A DNA stretch of 64,000 bases from Gonapodya prolifera JEL478 (taxonomy: Eukaryota > Monoblepharomycota > Monoblepharidomycetes > Monoblepharidales > Gonapodyaceae), in assembly GCA_001574975.1 (NCBI GenBank), contig KQ965741.1:62001-126000 (forward strand), written 5' to 3'. The notes under the pieces were generated by a model. The model was given only the letters and a program-made list of their open reading frames with translations, was not told where the DNA came from and did no database searches. Below are positions 1 through 12,181 of the stretch, piece after piece. The stretch's first letter is position 1. Each line of letters opens with the position of its first letter. The position numbers and the translations under genes are program-made.

Positions 1-446
1 GTAGTACTGGGCTTCGTTAACCACGCTATTGGATATGAAGGCGCCAGACCCATCCGTAACTGGATTCATATTTACCTGGGGGTGAGTTGAAGCACTGGCT
101 ACGTCTGGGCCACGTCAAAGTATTAATGATTGATTCAACCAACTTGCGTACTTATAGCGAGGTCTCTTCCTTCTGGCCATTTGCGTGAGTGTTACAACTC
201 GCGTCCACCATTCTGATTGTCGCTAACGAGCTTTTTCTTATCTTGTAGAATGTTGCCATCGGTCTCAACACCTACCTGTTCTTCTACAGCCTCTCGCGAA
301 TACTCCTGTGGATCTACGTCGCCGGAGTGTGCGCCTACGTCGTCGCACTATACGGTGCTGGCTGGGCAGTCCTTGGTGGTCATCGCGCCGAATGGCATGA
401 GACGCGATTCGGAAATGGAACTGTCGAGGAGGAAGAGGCGAAATAA
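1..446 (+). CDS. C-terminal part of a multi-pass membrane protein (possibly cytochrome b561-like)
   Basis: Only the 3' end of the gene is in the window. Two exons join in phase 0: 1-81, a GT-AG intron at 82-248, and 249-446 ending in TAA. The joined 92 residues begin VVLGFVNHAIGYEGARPIRN and then carry two or three strongly hydrophobic stretches rich in aromatic residues (around NTYLFFYSLSRILLWIY and VAGVCAYVVALYGAGWAVL). They end in a short acidic tail, EEEEAK. The histidine-containing first helix and the 'LGFVNHAIG' pattern recall cytochrome b561/DOMON-type ferric reductase helices. That is inference from a short fragment; another polytopic family is possible. The upstream part lies outside the window. 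Confidence 0.5.
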
Positions 447-1425
447 TTGGTTGCATGTAACATCATGTATTATGTCTGTTCATCTTGGATTTTGTTGGGA
501 GATCTTAGACTTGTCATGCTTGTCAAAGTAAATTTTATATTTCAAAACTGTTTTTATGCGAGAGAAGAAGGTACACGATTGCCTGTTCTGAGCTAGCTAT
601 ACTCTTTCAAGCAGGTACATGGGCAAGAACCCAAGTGGACGTTATCTCAAAGGCTTAGCAAATTCTAATTGACGAAAGCATCTCTTTCGTGAGCCAACCC
701 ACATTTCCACATGATGGGCACACGTGAATTCGGTCCATGCATGACGGCATCCAACATGGGAGCCAAAAGAAGGCCAAGCCACAAACCAAAGCGTGACGGA
801 GCACATGTAAGCCAGAAAACCTGTGGAGACCGGGATTGTCACAGAGTCCATGTGGCACGCTGCATGGGAACGTCATACGCAACCAGCCTTTTTCCGGACC
901 ACCGTCTGTACCCATTCTCTATCGAAGGGACAGTACATTGTCAGTGAGCTAGTAGCGGGATTGATGAGCTCTCTTGTATGCTCGGGCGGGGCAAAGAGAG
1001 AAAGAACCTTTGGAGGGAACCACAACCCAATCACTTGGAATCACGTACTGGACAGGCCTAGCCTCGCCCCCGATTGTCCGGTACACTGCAGGAGCTGTCC
1101 AGGTGCCAGAGCCGCAGGAGGGATAATAGAGACGTTCGATGTTGATGGCCGTTGAGTACCTCGACTGGAAAACGTCATCATTAAGGCCCTGCTTGAAGGG
1201 ATGACGGCACACTCAACACTCACTAGACCTCTCTGTACGCAGGGGTTGGTTTGTCCGGATAGCTGCCACCATTTATCGCATCACCGGATGTTCCAGGGAC
1301 GGTGGTCATTTGGAGGGCGGGAAGTTGGTGTCACCCCTGACCAAATGCTACTTGTTGGAAAAGGCAATCAATAATTGTTGACTTTGCTACACTTTTAAAT
1401 TTACAAGTGCCAAGCATCAACAGTG
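447..1425. other. Intergenic, nothing recognised
   Basis: About 980 bp between the end of the membrane protein and the end of the zinc-finger gene on the other strand, so it should contain two 3' UTRs. Short open frames occur on both strands, but none shows a conserved motif or usable splice continuation. Confidence 0.5.
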
Positions 1426-3298
1426 CTACCACATCCCGTGTGTATAATCTCGCTCATTTTCCCCAACGTATATTACACCCTCTGCGAGCCGTTCACCTTC
1501 ACCCAGCCCCTGAATTCGGTCATTTTCAAGATGTTTGAGGTAATGCGTATTCGCATTGTCCTTACGAGAGAAGCGAGAGGAGCAGCCTATGTGGTTGTTC
1601 GATTACTCAGTCGATTTTTTCACAGAAGGGAGGGGCACTGACTTACCTGGATATCCGCAAGCAAACGGTTTCTCTCCGGTATGAGAGCGCATATGACGAG
1701 CCAGGTGTGTCCTGTGGGAAAGGGTTTGTGAGCTGATACATGAAGGAACCATCACAAGAAGAGCTCACGAGGAAATGAAATTTGAGTGTCCGCAGGTCGG
1801 GCAAATGTGTTTTCCAGTGCGTCGTCTTTTCTTGGTCATGGAACCCTTGTTATCGCTGTGACTTCCCGAATGTATATTTAGGCCGACCCTTTCTGAATTG
1901 CGGTTGCTCAAATTCATTTGCGGTTCAGTGTTTAGAATTGGTGGAGTAGCTTGAGGGGCCAAGGTACTGTACATTTGCTGCCCTCCCCGGGATGGCAGTG
2001 GAGGGAGCTGAGAGATCTAGGAGTGATGGCGGAGAGTCAATCGGAATCTGAACACTCTTCTTGGCGTCGACACAGCCTACCTCATGCTCTCTAGAATCCC
2101 CATACCCTGCGTTCCACAGTCTTGTGCCGAGCAAGTCACTTGGTGGCTCTTGCGCATATTGGTAGTCCTTCCCAACATGAACTCCGTCCTCAGGGCGATT
2201 CCACTCTTCGTTAGACTCCGCAATGGGGCGAGACGCATCTTCCAAAGGGCAGGTTCTCATTTGATTTTGATTCCCGTACGAGGTTTGCACGGGGTTGTGG
2301 GAGGGGCCTTGATTTTGGTGAGCATGATTCGATCCATAGTACAAGGAGCCATAACCAGCATCAGATTGGGAGGCCGAGCCGTGCTGGGATGTGGGATGAT
2401 GTTGCATACGATTTTCTCTGTGCGAGGCGAATGCAGGGAAAGGAAGCTGCGGGCGATGGTGAGGATTGTGGACATTGGACCTGTTCACGAAGCTGCCAGG
2501 ATGATCGAAGTGGTTGGAGTTCTCCTGTTCGTGATTCGGTAAATAACCGCCTTCGTACGATTGCTGACCATAAACCTGGTGCGGAGCTCCTCGTGGAGGA
2601 GGGTTAACTATGTGGTTGTTGTTTGTTGAGGAGTCGACTGGTCGTTGTTGGAATGGCAATTGATGGTGAAATGGCAAATAACCATTCACGCTTTCATCGA
2701 GCGATGTAAATGAATTCATCTGTCCGTCTCCATGAAAACTTGATTGACGAGGCGGAACGTAAAACGGGAGGCGGGAAGAGGGAGCCCCCGAATCCCAGTT
2801 TTGAGAATTGGGTGGAGGCATGTACCTTTCTTGAGTAAAGTGCTGTTGTCGGGTCTCTGACTCCGGTGTGGGCAGGTACCAGTTGCGGTCTTTGCCTATT
2901 GAATCAAACGAATTGGAGAGAGCCGAAGGCATTTGCCTCCCTCCAGACGAATTATACGAGGAAAATTGTGCATGCACGGGGTGCAATACTCGTTCGTCAT
3001 TATCTATTGGTCGGAAGGCAGGTTGATCATTGGTGGTACCGTAACATGTTGTGTGAGCCTCACCTGTCCATTCTATCCGCGGTCTCCTGAGTTCTACATG
3101 CGCTCTATTCAAATCGCCTTCTGATTCCTTGAGAGGCCCAAGATCACGTTCAGTACCTGGCGTGTTGAAGTCATCCGATGGAGCGGCTACTGATCCTCCG
3201 TGCGCACGGACATCGACCTTCATAGCAAAAGAGCCTGCATGAACATCGGGCTCAAATCGCTGTTGAGACCACATAACAGGATTAACAGCGGCGTTCAT
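1426..3298 (-). CDS. C2H2 zinc-finger transcription factor
   Basis: Four exons on the minus strand: 3298-2081, 1977-1769, 1711-1647 and 1586-1426. All junctions keep frame. The long first exon codes a low-complexity, polar N-terminal region rich in S, P, Q, H and N, as usual for fungal regulators. The last 90 residues hold a basic stretch (TKKRRRTGKH) and two C2H2 fingers. Finger 1 is CPTC...H-MRS-H, with an intron inside it. The linker is the classic HTGEKPFAC. Finger 2 is CGYPGC...HYLKH, also split by an intron between its two zinc ligand pairs. The TGEKPF linker and CX4C second finger place it near fungal two-finger factors, but I cannot name an orthologue. The frame stays open upstream to 3487 without an ATG, and an AG stands just before it, so a 5' exon is possible; 3298 is the first ATG. 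The gene ahead ends at 3559, so its promoter must be short or overlap that gene's 3' UTR. Confidence 0.8.
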
Positions 3299-3558
3299 CG
3301 ACGGGTGGCCTTCCGTGACAGGCAACCAGTGGGGGGCAGGCGAGATGCAGGCCTTGGTTTGCGAAGGTAGCTGTAGATGAAGCAGCCGTCCGTTGAGTGT
3401 GCTGATTGCAGTGTCGTCAAGTGTCGACGGGTGGGTGGTGTCGGCGCTTGGAGGACAGTGCGTGTGTTTCAGATGAGAAGCGGGCACCTAGCGGGTAAAG
3501 ACTGCCTGAAACAACTGCCTGAAACAACTGCACCCAAAGTTATGAAATTTTATTCTAT

Positions 3559-4989
3559 CTAGCTAAAGCTCTTCAACACCCGTATGATCTTTTGCACACC
3601 AGCGTGGTTCTGCCCGTGAATTATGACTCTTGCTACTCCTCTCGCATCAACACCAACTTTGACCTTCTCCTCCTCCCATAACTTGTTTTGAAAGTCCTTC
3701 GCGGTCGACTTGACTCCCAACCGCTTGAATGAGTTCTCTAAGTCAATCCACACCATATTTGTATCAACCCGCCTGGTGAGTGAAAACCCAAGGGATACGA
3801 GTTCGGCTCCGAGATAAGACGCCAAAGCGTGCTCGTGCTTCAGCAGAGGGAGGTGATGGTCGATAGCGTAGGAGGCAGCGGCAGCAAGGGGACCAGATTG
3901 TCGCCATCTAAATGTGCGAAAATATCAAGCAGATCGTACAACATGAAAATTTATGCAGAGAACTGACGCCTCACTCACCCTCCTCCGAAAATTTTCCTGT
4001 ACCTCCTCACATTATCAATGAAGTCTTTCGTCCCCACGACGCAGCTCCCCATCATAGTTCCGAGTCCTTTGGAAAAGCACACCGAGATTGAATCCACCAG
4101 TTTTCCGTAATCCGCCAGAGGAACGCCGGTTGCAACATGCGCATTCCACAAGCGTGCGCCATCCAAATGGATCGGGATGACAGGTTTACTCGCCCGGGAG
4201 AGGTTGTATAGAGACTGGAGGTTTGCGATGGGAACAACCTTGAAATAGAGACGGTGACATCAGCTCTCCGAATAAGGCTCACGTGTCAAGCAAACGTACT
4301 TCGCCATCCAGGGTATTTTCTACACATATGAGCTTTGTGGGAGCAATGTGATAATTTGAATAGTCGCGAATGAAGGGAGAGACCGAGTCCGCATCGAGGT
4401 AGGATCCCGCTGGCAGATACACCGGCACCATCTGCGCGCCTAAGTAGTTGGAAATTAAAAACAGGAACACCCGACACTCCACTTATGTGACAGTACCGGT
4501 GTGATATGATGTCGCGCCCGCCTCCCACGCCCAAACGTGACACCTTGCATCCACGATTATGGACGCTGGAGGGTGCGCAACGTGTGACCGAATGGCCAAT
4601 TGGTTCGCCATTGTGCCAGTCAGCACAAAGCAACCTGGAAGGAAACCCACCGTATCAAGGATTATAAAGGGATGGGCGTCATGAGGCCCACGTACCTGCT
4701 TCCTTCCCAAAGAGCTTCGCTACTTGCTCTTCCAGTGCGATCGTGTCGGTCTCTTCACCATAAACGTCGTCTCCCATGGACGAGTGAATCATGGCCTGGA
4801 ACATCTCCATTGTGGGGTACGTGACTTGGCGAGACGAGAATTGAAATGCTGACACGAAGATGCATCGAAGGTACCAAAACGAAACGTACCTGTGTCTGAC
4901 CGAAAGTCAATGTAGCCCGGAGCATTGGGCGGATCCGTTCCTCTGGCTGGAGGGAGTGTGTATGCCACTGGGTTCTGAGCATCCTTCAT
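3559..4989 (-). CDS. GLY1: Low-specificity L-threonine aldolase
   Basis: A PLP enzyme that cleaves L-threonine or L-allo-threonine to glycine and acetaldehyde in the cytosol. Six exons were rebuilt: 4989-4890, 4824-4696, 4634-4497, 4439-4300, 4238-3979 and 3907-3559. All phases agree. Family landmarks run in order. The N-terminus has IDFRSDTVTYPT and MGDDVYGEETDTIALE. The substrate/cofactor region follows, with GTMANQLAIRSH. Then come ENTLDGEV and HLDGARLWNAHVATGVPL. The Schiff-base lysine sits in SVCFSKGLG, followed by GS and the C-terminal small domain. The start at 4989 is the only ATG giving a normal short leader before IDFRSDT; no organelle signal is seen. The product is about 370 residues, the normal family length. 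The gene behind it (zinc finger) starts only about 260 bp downstream on the same strand. Confidence 0.93.
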
Positions 4990-6071
4990 TGTGGTGCCGT
5001 TCTACACAGCAAGGAGGAGGTAAAGACGTGGACACCTGAACGGGGATTATGCTTCCGAAAGCAAAACGTGAGTCCATGCCTCGCCATTCCTTTTCATCCA
5101 ATCCACCACCCATCAACGCTTTATGTTGGCTCCTGGATAGCACTCACCGTTGTGGGGATCTTTTGGTGAGCTGTGGGGTATGGAGGAGTTGGTGAGTGCA
5201 CTTGGCCCACCTCCATTTCTGTAACTTCAACAGTGCACAATGCTTTATTCATGATGTCCAAACAAATGAAAGAGTCGAACAAACGATCATGTCTAAGTAA
5301 CTCTAGGTGAACTTGACTATGTGTGAAAATGGGATGGGGGTGAAATGGGGGGGAGGGGAGGGGGAAAATCAGAGTGACAGCGCTCGACTTTGATGATAAG
5401 TAGGGGTGTTGGTTGGGAGTGAATGTGATAAAGTATGGTCTTTGATCGTCCAAAGGGATCAAGCCATGTTTGGAAACAAACAGCATCCACCCAAAAATCG
5501 TTCTTGCGTCCGCCGAGACCGCAAACAAGCGGTGTCCCAGGGATTGTCCAAACGAGAGACTGTATGAATTTGTGCCATGTGTTGTTTTGAAAGAAGTTCC
5601 AAAGGATGATGGTTCCCACGAGTGTCCAAACTATCCCAGGAAGTTCCATGGTGCATGAATAGGACCAGAATGATTGAGCCAAAGTACAACGAGAGATATC
5701 AATGGCGTCGTGATGAAGAGGAGACCAAGAAAGTAGAGGCCGAAACCAAAGAAAGAAAACCAGCGCCAAGAAAAGAAGACGAAAACGAAAGTGACGCAAA
5801 GCAACATGACGTTGGAGGTACGCCCCAGAGAACAGATGGCTTGAAAATAAGTAATGGGGCGGAGGAAATAAGCCTAATCCCCCGTCCACCTGCAACAACA
5901 TGATCTCGCGAGCAAATTGTCCGAAAAAAGAGGTCGATAGGAGACACAAAAACGGGATGTGTCCAGGAGAAGAGGAGATCCAGCGAATCGAAACCCTGAG
6001 AGAACTCTACAATTGTTCCGGGCCCACACCAAAAACTTTCATCACGTCAGAATAACCACCCACACCGTCCT
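4990..6071. other. Intergenic region with a weak minus-strand open frame
   Basis: This is the region upstream of the threonine aldolase and downstream of the GATA factor. A minus-strand frame open over 5949-5317 starts without an ATG. It codes for a hydrophobic, aromatic-rich sequence (for example MELPGIVWTLVGTIILWNFF) followed by proline-rich low complexity. I see no family motif and no good splice partner, so I do not call it a gene. Confidence 0.4.
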
Positions 6072-8655
6072 TCAGTACTCCTCCATGACCCCTAATTCGC
6101 CCAGACCGCCGTACTCCTCCAGGGCCATGCATCCACCCATCCCCATCCCGGCACCCTCCCCCTCACCGTCGCTGTCTTCGTCTCCACCCTCCTGGACAAC
6201 TTTCACGCCCGGTATGCCTTTTATCGCCCCGGCATCATACACGGAACCTGGGGGAACCCTGACGTAAGTGACACCGGTCCCAGGATACGTCTCAAACAAC
6301 GTTCCAGCGGGGAATTCACCCCCGGGCGGGGCTTCGCGAGATTCCTGACCCTGCTCGATCCGGGGCTTCTTCCTTCCTCCGCGTACTGCGTCGCCCTCGC
6401 CGCTCTCGTTGCGGGGCACGACGACAACAGATCCAGCGTCAGTGCGCTGTCGCTTGCGGATAACGTCGGTTTTCATGGAAACTGGACGGGGAGCATTGTG
6501 CAATTTGGCGTATAGACCACATGCATCTGCAAGGGCAAGCCGCGATGGAGTGCGCCATGATGAGGGTGAAGGCAGCGGGAATGGAAGATGAACGATCATT
6601 ATTTTGGCAACTTCAAACGCTCCTGACAAAACTCACTACACAAAATTCTCCCCTCCTCGTCCCTCCTCCACAATGGAGTCACTCCCGTACCGCAGTTTTC
6701 ACACGACGTAGGAGCGGAGTTGCCCCCATGGTCGGGCTTGCGCGTCGCGTGAGGGCGGTCGAGGGGCCGGGGAGCACCGTGGGTCTTAGAGCTGGGGAGG
6801 AGTGTACGCGCGAAAAGATTGGTTCGGTCAGGCAACTGATTGTGATAGGCCAAGTGACCTGTCCCAACTTACTACAATCCGCAAGCATTGCAAACCAAAG
6901 CGGCCTCACCGTCTCTCCTCCAGAGCGGCGTATCACCTGTTCCACAGTTGGCGCATACCGGGTCCCCTTGCCTCGGGGGCTTCTTACCCTTGCGTCCCTG
7001 AGACACGACGGACGCACCGGCCGGATTTGGGCGACGATGGCGAGTGGGAGGTCCCCAGGAGGCGTCCGAGGAGGCCGGAGATGGCGGCCTTGAGTCAGCA
7101 GAAGAGACGGGAGAGGCCGGAATGTCGGCGGTGTGGGTTGTAGTGTCTTGGGGAGATACTGCCTTGGTGAGATGGGCTCCGCTGTGACTCGAATTGGGTT
7201 TGTGTGTGTGGTGGTCTGCCCAAGATGCCGAACGGCGGCCGGGGTCCGACGGACCCGGGTGAAGGACGACATGGGTGGTTGGGACCCCGTTGTGGGTTTC
7301 TTGAATGTGGTTGGAGCGGTAGGAGGCTGGCATTGCCGAGTCCAGTGCATCGTGAGCCACAGTTTGGTGTGCAAGTGGAACTAAATCGTGCCCGGTACCG
7401 CCGCATGCATTAAGGTGTAGTGGATGGACCGATCCTTGAGGCCCGTGATCGAGCCCAAACATGTAGGAAGGAGGAATCTGATCGGCGTGTCCCTGCCTCG
7501 ACAAAGAGGAACAAGGAACCGGTTCGGAGGCTGCATTAATCCCACTTCCCGTAATTCCTTCCAATGCACCCAGTCCACTACCCGATGGATCGCTGGCTTG
7601 TCCTTCCACCTTGATGCCAGCATACCCGTAAAGTCCCTCCTCATTGGCTCCATTGCCTCCACCTGGATACTTGGCAGTCATTGATCCAATAGGGCGCTCA
7701 GAGGCAATGTACATGGCCGTCGGATCCGCACTCGACGATCGGTCAATGGAATCTGAGATGGGCGGTGTGGAGTGCGCCGGCGGTAACGGGGGCCAGGATG
7801 GAACTGGGGTTGAGTGTGCCGGGTGGTGGATGTACGAGAGGGCGGATCTACGAGCAGCGGAGAGAGACCCTTTGGCGGCAGAAATTGATTCAAGATATGC
7901 GAGCGCCGCGTGAGGTGACGGAAGTCTGCGAGGTGGGGGAGGCCGGATGGGTTGTGCAGACAACTGGTGGCTTCCATTTAGAGAGAAAGGAGATTGGCAG
8001 GAGTTGGGGAATGAACGGGGGAGGGACGATGGCGGGAGGACATGGGGGAAGTTGACTGGTGGGCAGGAAGGAGACTGAGCAAGTTGAAGTGGAGGGGATG
8101 GAATAGAGTAGGGGGAGGAGAGAGAAGAAGCAGAGTCGGTGCGAGGAGAAAGAGGCGCGGGAGTGAGCTCCGAGAGTGAGGGATGCGAATTTGCAAGGAG
8201 AGCATTGAGTTTGATGAGTTGAGTGATCGAGAGGGAATGGACCGAAAGAGGGACATTGCTTGAGTCGATCGAGTTCATCGAGCTGAGCGAGGCAGATGAG
8301 TTTGACGAATGGAGAGTTGGAGGGATCGAGTTGGTGAGAGGGAGAGAGTTGAGGATTGCAAGCGAGTCCGACAATGAGCTCGTGATAGCTGACAGCATCG
8401 AGGACTGCATGCAAGAAGAGGGAGAGGGACGTTAATGGTTTGTGAGTACACAGCGGTAATAGAAGATCGCAAGTCGCGTTGATTGGTTCCAGAGGGACTG
8501 CTTTCCATCACAGCACCTTCTCCGTCCTCATCGCAACCGCCCCTCCCGCTCCTCATCCTCCCGATTCTCACCTGCATCCCAACGTCCCCTTGCTCGTCTC
8601 TCATACTCATATCTTCGACGTCAAACTGTTCGCCTCTGGATTCAAACGAAGTCAT
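6072..8655 (-). CDS. GATA-type transcription factor with two zinc fingers
   Basis: Exons: 8655-8452 (tentative), 8404-6873, 6791-6637 and 6526-6072. The N-terminal 500 residues are low complexity, rich in S and P. Finger 1 is CANCGTGDTPLWRR..LVCNACGLY, whose last part is completed across an 81-nt intron (CGLYSKTHGAPRPLD). Finger 2, about 50 residues further on, is CENCGTGVTPLWRR..ILCNACGLYAKLHNAPRP. It is split by an intron inside its third cysteine pair and is followed by the basic tail SMKTDVIRKRQR that contacts DNA in this family. Both fingers have CX2CX17CX2C spacing. A bipartite basic segment (GGRKKPRIEQ) and an acidic C-terminus follow. Two-finger fungal GATA proteins include siderophore repressors (SREA/Urbs1), but those have a longer, cysteine-rich linker not seen here, so the role is open. 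If the 47-nt first intron (weak donor GTGTAC) is not real, the start is the ATG at 8410. Confidence 0.85.
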
Positions 8656-10152
8656 CTGCAAATTGCCGAGTAGAGGTTAGCATCACTCTCGAACGACCCC
8701 GTCTCCCTATTTTGTCGCCCTTTCAGCAAGTCCGTCCACTATCCGATTTCCCCGTTCCCTTGTCCGTCCCTCTTTACCCACTCTCCAAATGCCCACTCAC
8801 TACCCAGTTGTGAGTCACACAGCGCACCTCAACATTCCTGGCTAGCGTTGAAGCTCTCGTGCATATCTTTGCCTGCTTCAGCCATTTCCCTCGTCTCATG
8901 GATTTGCATCCCCCGGTCGTCTTACAGTTCAATCCCCAACGTGCCGATCCCCAATGTCCATCTCTTCTCTCCAACCTCTCCCACTAATCTCACTTACTCT
9001 GCTATTCTGTTCCTTTTCCTCTTTGCGAAAAGAACTTTGTTCTCAGCCTTGCATGGTTCAAGAATCGAAAAAACGCCGAGAAGAAACAAGCCAAAGGTCA
9101 TAAGGGTGTGCGTGTGCGCTCCCTTACAGACACCTCAGGCGCAGAAATGAAGACCATCTATTTGATTTTACAGCTGCTCAGCTGCTGGAAAATTCACCGT
9201 CATTTCTCACTCGATTTGCCCCCCAGACCACCCACGTTCAAACAGGTAACATGGAATTCTCCCCACAGCCGGAGAAAGGACCGGTTACTTTACTTGATTT
9301 GCTCAACTATTGCAATGAACTACAGGGCTGTGGATGCCACACGCCCTTTCCCGCCTGACATCAGTTTCTCTGTTGAATGTTGGGAACGGAGCTACACAAT
9401 AGCCTCACCTCAGTCTCTTCCCTTCTCTGGAAGGTTGAGCGTTGAATGAATGCGGTCTGTTGGGTACGTTGCCCCACAATTGCCTGACGTCAGTATATGT
9501 GTAAGGCTTCCTCGCCTTCCGGTTCTCCATTCATCTCCGTTCCGCCGCCAAGAAGAACCCCAACACGTTGTCTCCGCCGTTCCTTCTTATCTCAGTCGTA
9601 AAAGTGGCTTGTTGAGCTACTATTTTGTCGAAAGACTCCGGCTTGAATCCTAATGGCATCGGTTTTCTCTTGCCACGATCTTGGCCCGTGCCATCGCAAC
9701 ATTGCATGCGAAATTTGGTTGCTTTTGAAAGCTGAAAATGGCCAGGGAAAGTCCCGATTCTTCTTTCTTCTCTAGGAACATGTTCTCTTAGCGAGTGTCA
9801 GTTTTCCACCGTGAAGGCGTGCTGTGTAACAAATGAGTCCGCAGATATGTTCCAGAGAAGGCAAACGTTTATGTCCAGACATTCGGACCTGCTTATTACC
9901 GAAAGCTTGCAGTAGGCGGGGCGGGGGGTTTACGCAGGAAGTTTTGGCTCGACAGCTTTGAGTTCATCTTAAACCTATGGGAACCCATGACATGTCGGTG
10001 CCTTTTGTCCATCACGACACCGTGGATTATACTTGAGCTACATATGCATGAGTAGACTTGCAGTCGTCTTTGAAGGCATGGATGCACAGGACAGAATGCC
10101 ATTTAGCCGGTTCATATTAACCGGAAACACGAACTTACCACTCCTCCTCCAA
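8656..10152. other. Long intergenic region (shared 5' side of two divergent genes)
   Basis: About 1.5 kb between the GATA factor (-) and the NatB subunit (+). It is C/T-rich near the GATA gene. No open frame with a recognisable domain is present on either strand. It is one of the longer non-coding stretches in the window, which fits a regulated transcription-factor promoter. Confidence 0.5.
9485..9492. promoter_or_regulatory. Palindromic CRE/ATF-type site TGACGTCA
   Basis: A perfect 8-bp TGACGTCA palindrome, the known binding site of CREB/ATF bZIP proteins. It lies in the intergenic region between the divergent GATA factor and NatB genes. One such octamer can occur by chance, so function is inference only. 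Confidence 0.25.
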
Positions 10153-11500
10153 ATGACGACCCTCCGCCGCTTTACAGCCGATGACCTTTTTCGATTCAAC
10201 AACGTGTTAGTACCCCAGTGCGAGGATGGCGGTTTATGGGGCGGGAGATGAGTAGATGGTACAAGATGGTTGCAATGCACGTCGAGGACGAAAGCAAACC
10301 ATTCACGAACAACAAGGCGCTGATGGGTGATATATACATCGCCGGATTAGACTTACTCTCATGTGGTCACCGACCCAGAATGAAAAATCAGTGATTTATG
10401 GAATGACTTGTGATGTCCTCTGGCGGGGATTGCCTGCTGGTGAAGGGACAAGAGAAGGTGGGCGAATGTACCTTGTTACCGGGATGGGGTAAGCGACATG
10501 TAGCGTACCGGAGGACGAGAAGAGCGCAGGTGAACTGTTGGGAATGGGGTAGCCACTGAAAACTGACGCGGAAAGCATGCCAGCACGAAGGAGACGATCA
10601 GATGATGCTAGAGTTTTTCACCCATTTTAACTTCTCATAATCCCACGACCTCATCATCAGAAACTTGGACCCCCTGACGGAAACAGTGGGTGTCACAACT
10701 CTACCTTGCCACATTCGTCCTGTCAAGTCTCACTTTCCTCTCGCGCCTGCGCTTTCGCCGCTCATTCTCATTTGTTCTTAGTACAACGTCGGTTTCTACC
10801 TTGGCTACCTCGCTCGTTGGCCAGAGTACTGCCATGTGGCCGAATCCTCCTCCGGGACCATCATGGGGTACAGTAGGTTCCTCTCTAGCTCCTCTGTTGT
10901 GTCATTTGGCAATTCTTGTCTGACACCTTACCATCGTCCTTGCTCCCACTCTCGTCCACTTTCGCCTCCAAAGTTCTGGGGAAGGTTGAAGGCGAGAGGA
11001 AGCTATGGCATGGCCACGTGACGGCCGTGACGGTTGCGCCCGAGTACAGGAGGCTGGGGATGGCCGAGAGAATGATGGGAATTCTCGAGGAGGTCTCGGA
11101 ACGAATGTGGGTTTGTCGCATCGGCGAAGATGATGGACACGACGTGAACGATACCTGCCACTCGAACGCGCTATCCATATCAGCCATGACGCCTACTTCG
11201 TAGACCTATTCGTTCGCGCGTCCAACTCTGTTGCCATCAACATGTACCGTAAATTCGGGTACTCGGTATATCGCCGGGTTCTGGGGTATTACACTGGTCA
11301 GGGCGGAGAGGGGGATGAGGATGCGTTCGGTAGGTGGCATGATGAGTGTTTGATTTGAAGCGAAACACCGTCTTTGACCACGGTGATTCTGCGTTGCGCT
11401 TTGGGAAGATATGCGCAAGGCAATGAAGAGAGATGTGAACAAAGAGTCCGTCGTGCCCATGAAGAGGGCCATACAACCCTGGGAGTTAGAGTGGCATTAG
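10153..11500 (+). CDS. NAT3: N-alpha-acetyltransferase NatB catalytic subunit (Naa20/Nat3)
   Basis: This subunit transfers acetyl from acetyl-CoA to the N-terminus of nascent proteins starting Met-Asp, Met-Glu, Met-Asn or Met-Gln, on the ribosome with its partner Mdm20/Naa25. Exons: 10153-10205, 10661-10685, 10782-10872, 10974-11106, 11184-11329 and 11409-11500; all phases agree. The protein is about 180 residues, normal length. Landmarks: MTTLRRFTADDLFRFNNVNL at the start, then GFYLGYLARWPEYC. The acetyl-CoA loop follows, HVTAVTVAPEYRRLGMA (R/Q-x-x-G-x-A type). The GNAT C-terminal part is FVDLFVRASNSVAINMYRKFGYSVYRRVLGYY, then EDAFDMRKAMKRD. Exon 2 has only 25 nt, and intron 1 is 455 nt, far longer than its neighbours. 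Confidence 0.95.
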
Positions 11501-12181
11501 TGAATGCATGAACGGCAGATGTTGGATTATACTAACGGGATTGAACAAATAATGTAGGATGCACCTAGATAGCTATTCAGTGATTTGCATACATTTCAGT
11601 GTGAAGATTTTGGGCAATTGTGACTCAGCATATGTCAAATAGCAAGCCAGCCCAGCTCGTCTCTTGCCCCAAAAGGAAATACCCTAACTTTTTATCTGAC
11701 CACCGTGCCACGCTCCCCCTACTCTCCCCCTGCGTTGCCCGATTTCCATTGCGGCTTTGCCCGTCGCTTCATTGGCGCTCTTCCCCCACCAGAGAACCGC
11801 ATTGACAGTTCACTCCTCTGGGAGCTCCACACGATCTGACCATCCTCGGCATCCTTCCGGACCACGCGCGCAAAGGACATGACGGTAGACTGTCTGAGGT
11901 GAGTTTCTAGCGCGACGGGAGCTCGTTTGGCCAGGACTGGCTGCTGGGTGCCTGGGCATCATGTGATGCCCTGACCGGAGCACCAGCTCCCCATCTTCGT
12001 GTACCGCGGCACGTAGCATCGCCACGCTACCGCCGTCGCCTCTACGAGCAGAAACGAAGTGAGGGAGGAGGGTTCAGTGCCATCCCGCGGACATCGCGTG
12101 GCACGCCGGCGCCGGAGAGAGGGAACGCGACAGGACGGATCCTAGCAACACACACGGCTTGTAGAAGGGACAGATATATCG
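11501..12181. other. Intergenic, nothing recognised
   Basis: About 680 bp between two plus-strand genes. It should contain the 3' UTR of the NatB gene and the promoter of the WD-repeat gene. No open frame with recognisable features. Confidence 0.5.

Noticed and set aside
2084-2542. 152-codon plus-strand frame
   Set aside because: Antisense to the coding exon of the C2H2 factor; no motif.
5317-5949. Minus-strand 210-codon frame, hydrophobic, faintly like a P450 N-terminus
   Set aside because: It does not begin with ATG, there is no room for the rest of a P450 before threonine aldolase, and no heme or helix motif is present.
11810-12180. Possible upstream coding exon of the WD-repeat gene
   Set aside because: Frames are short and stop-rich, and the ATG at 12182 already starts a continuous frame.
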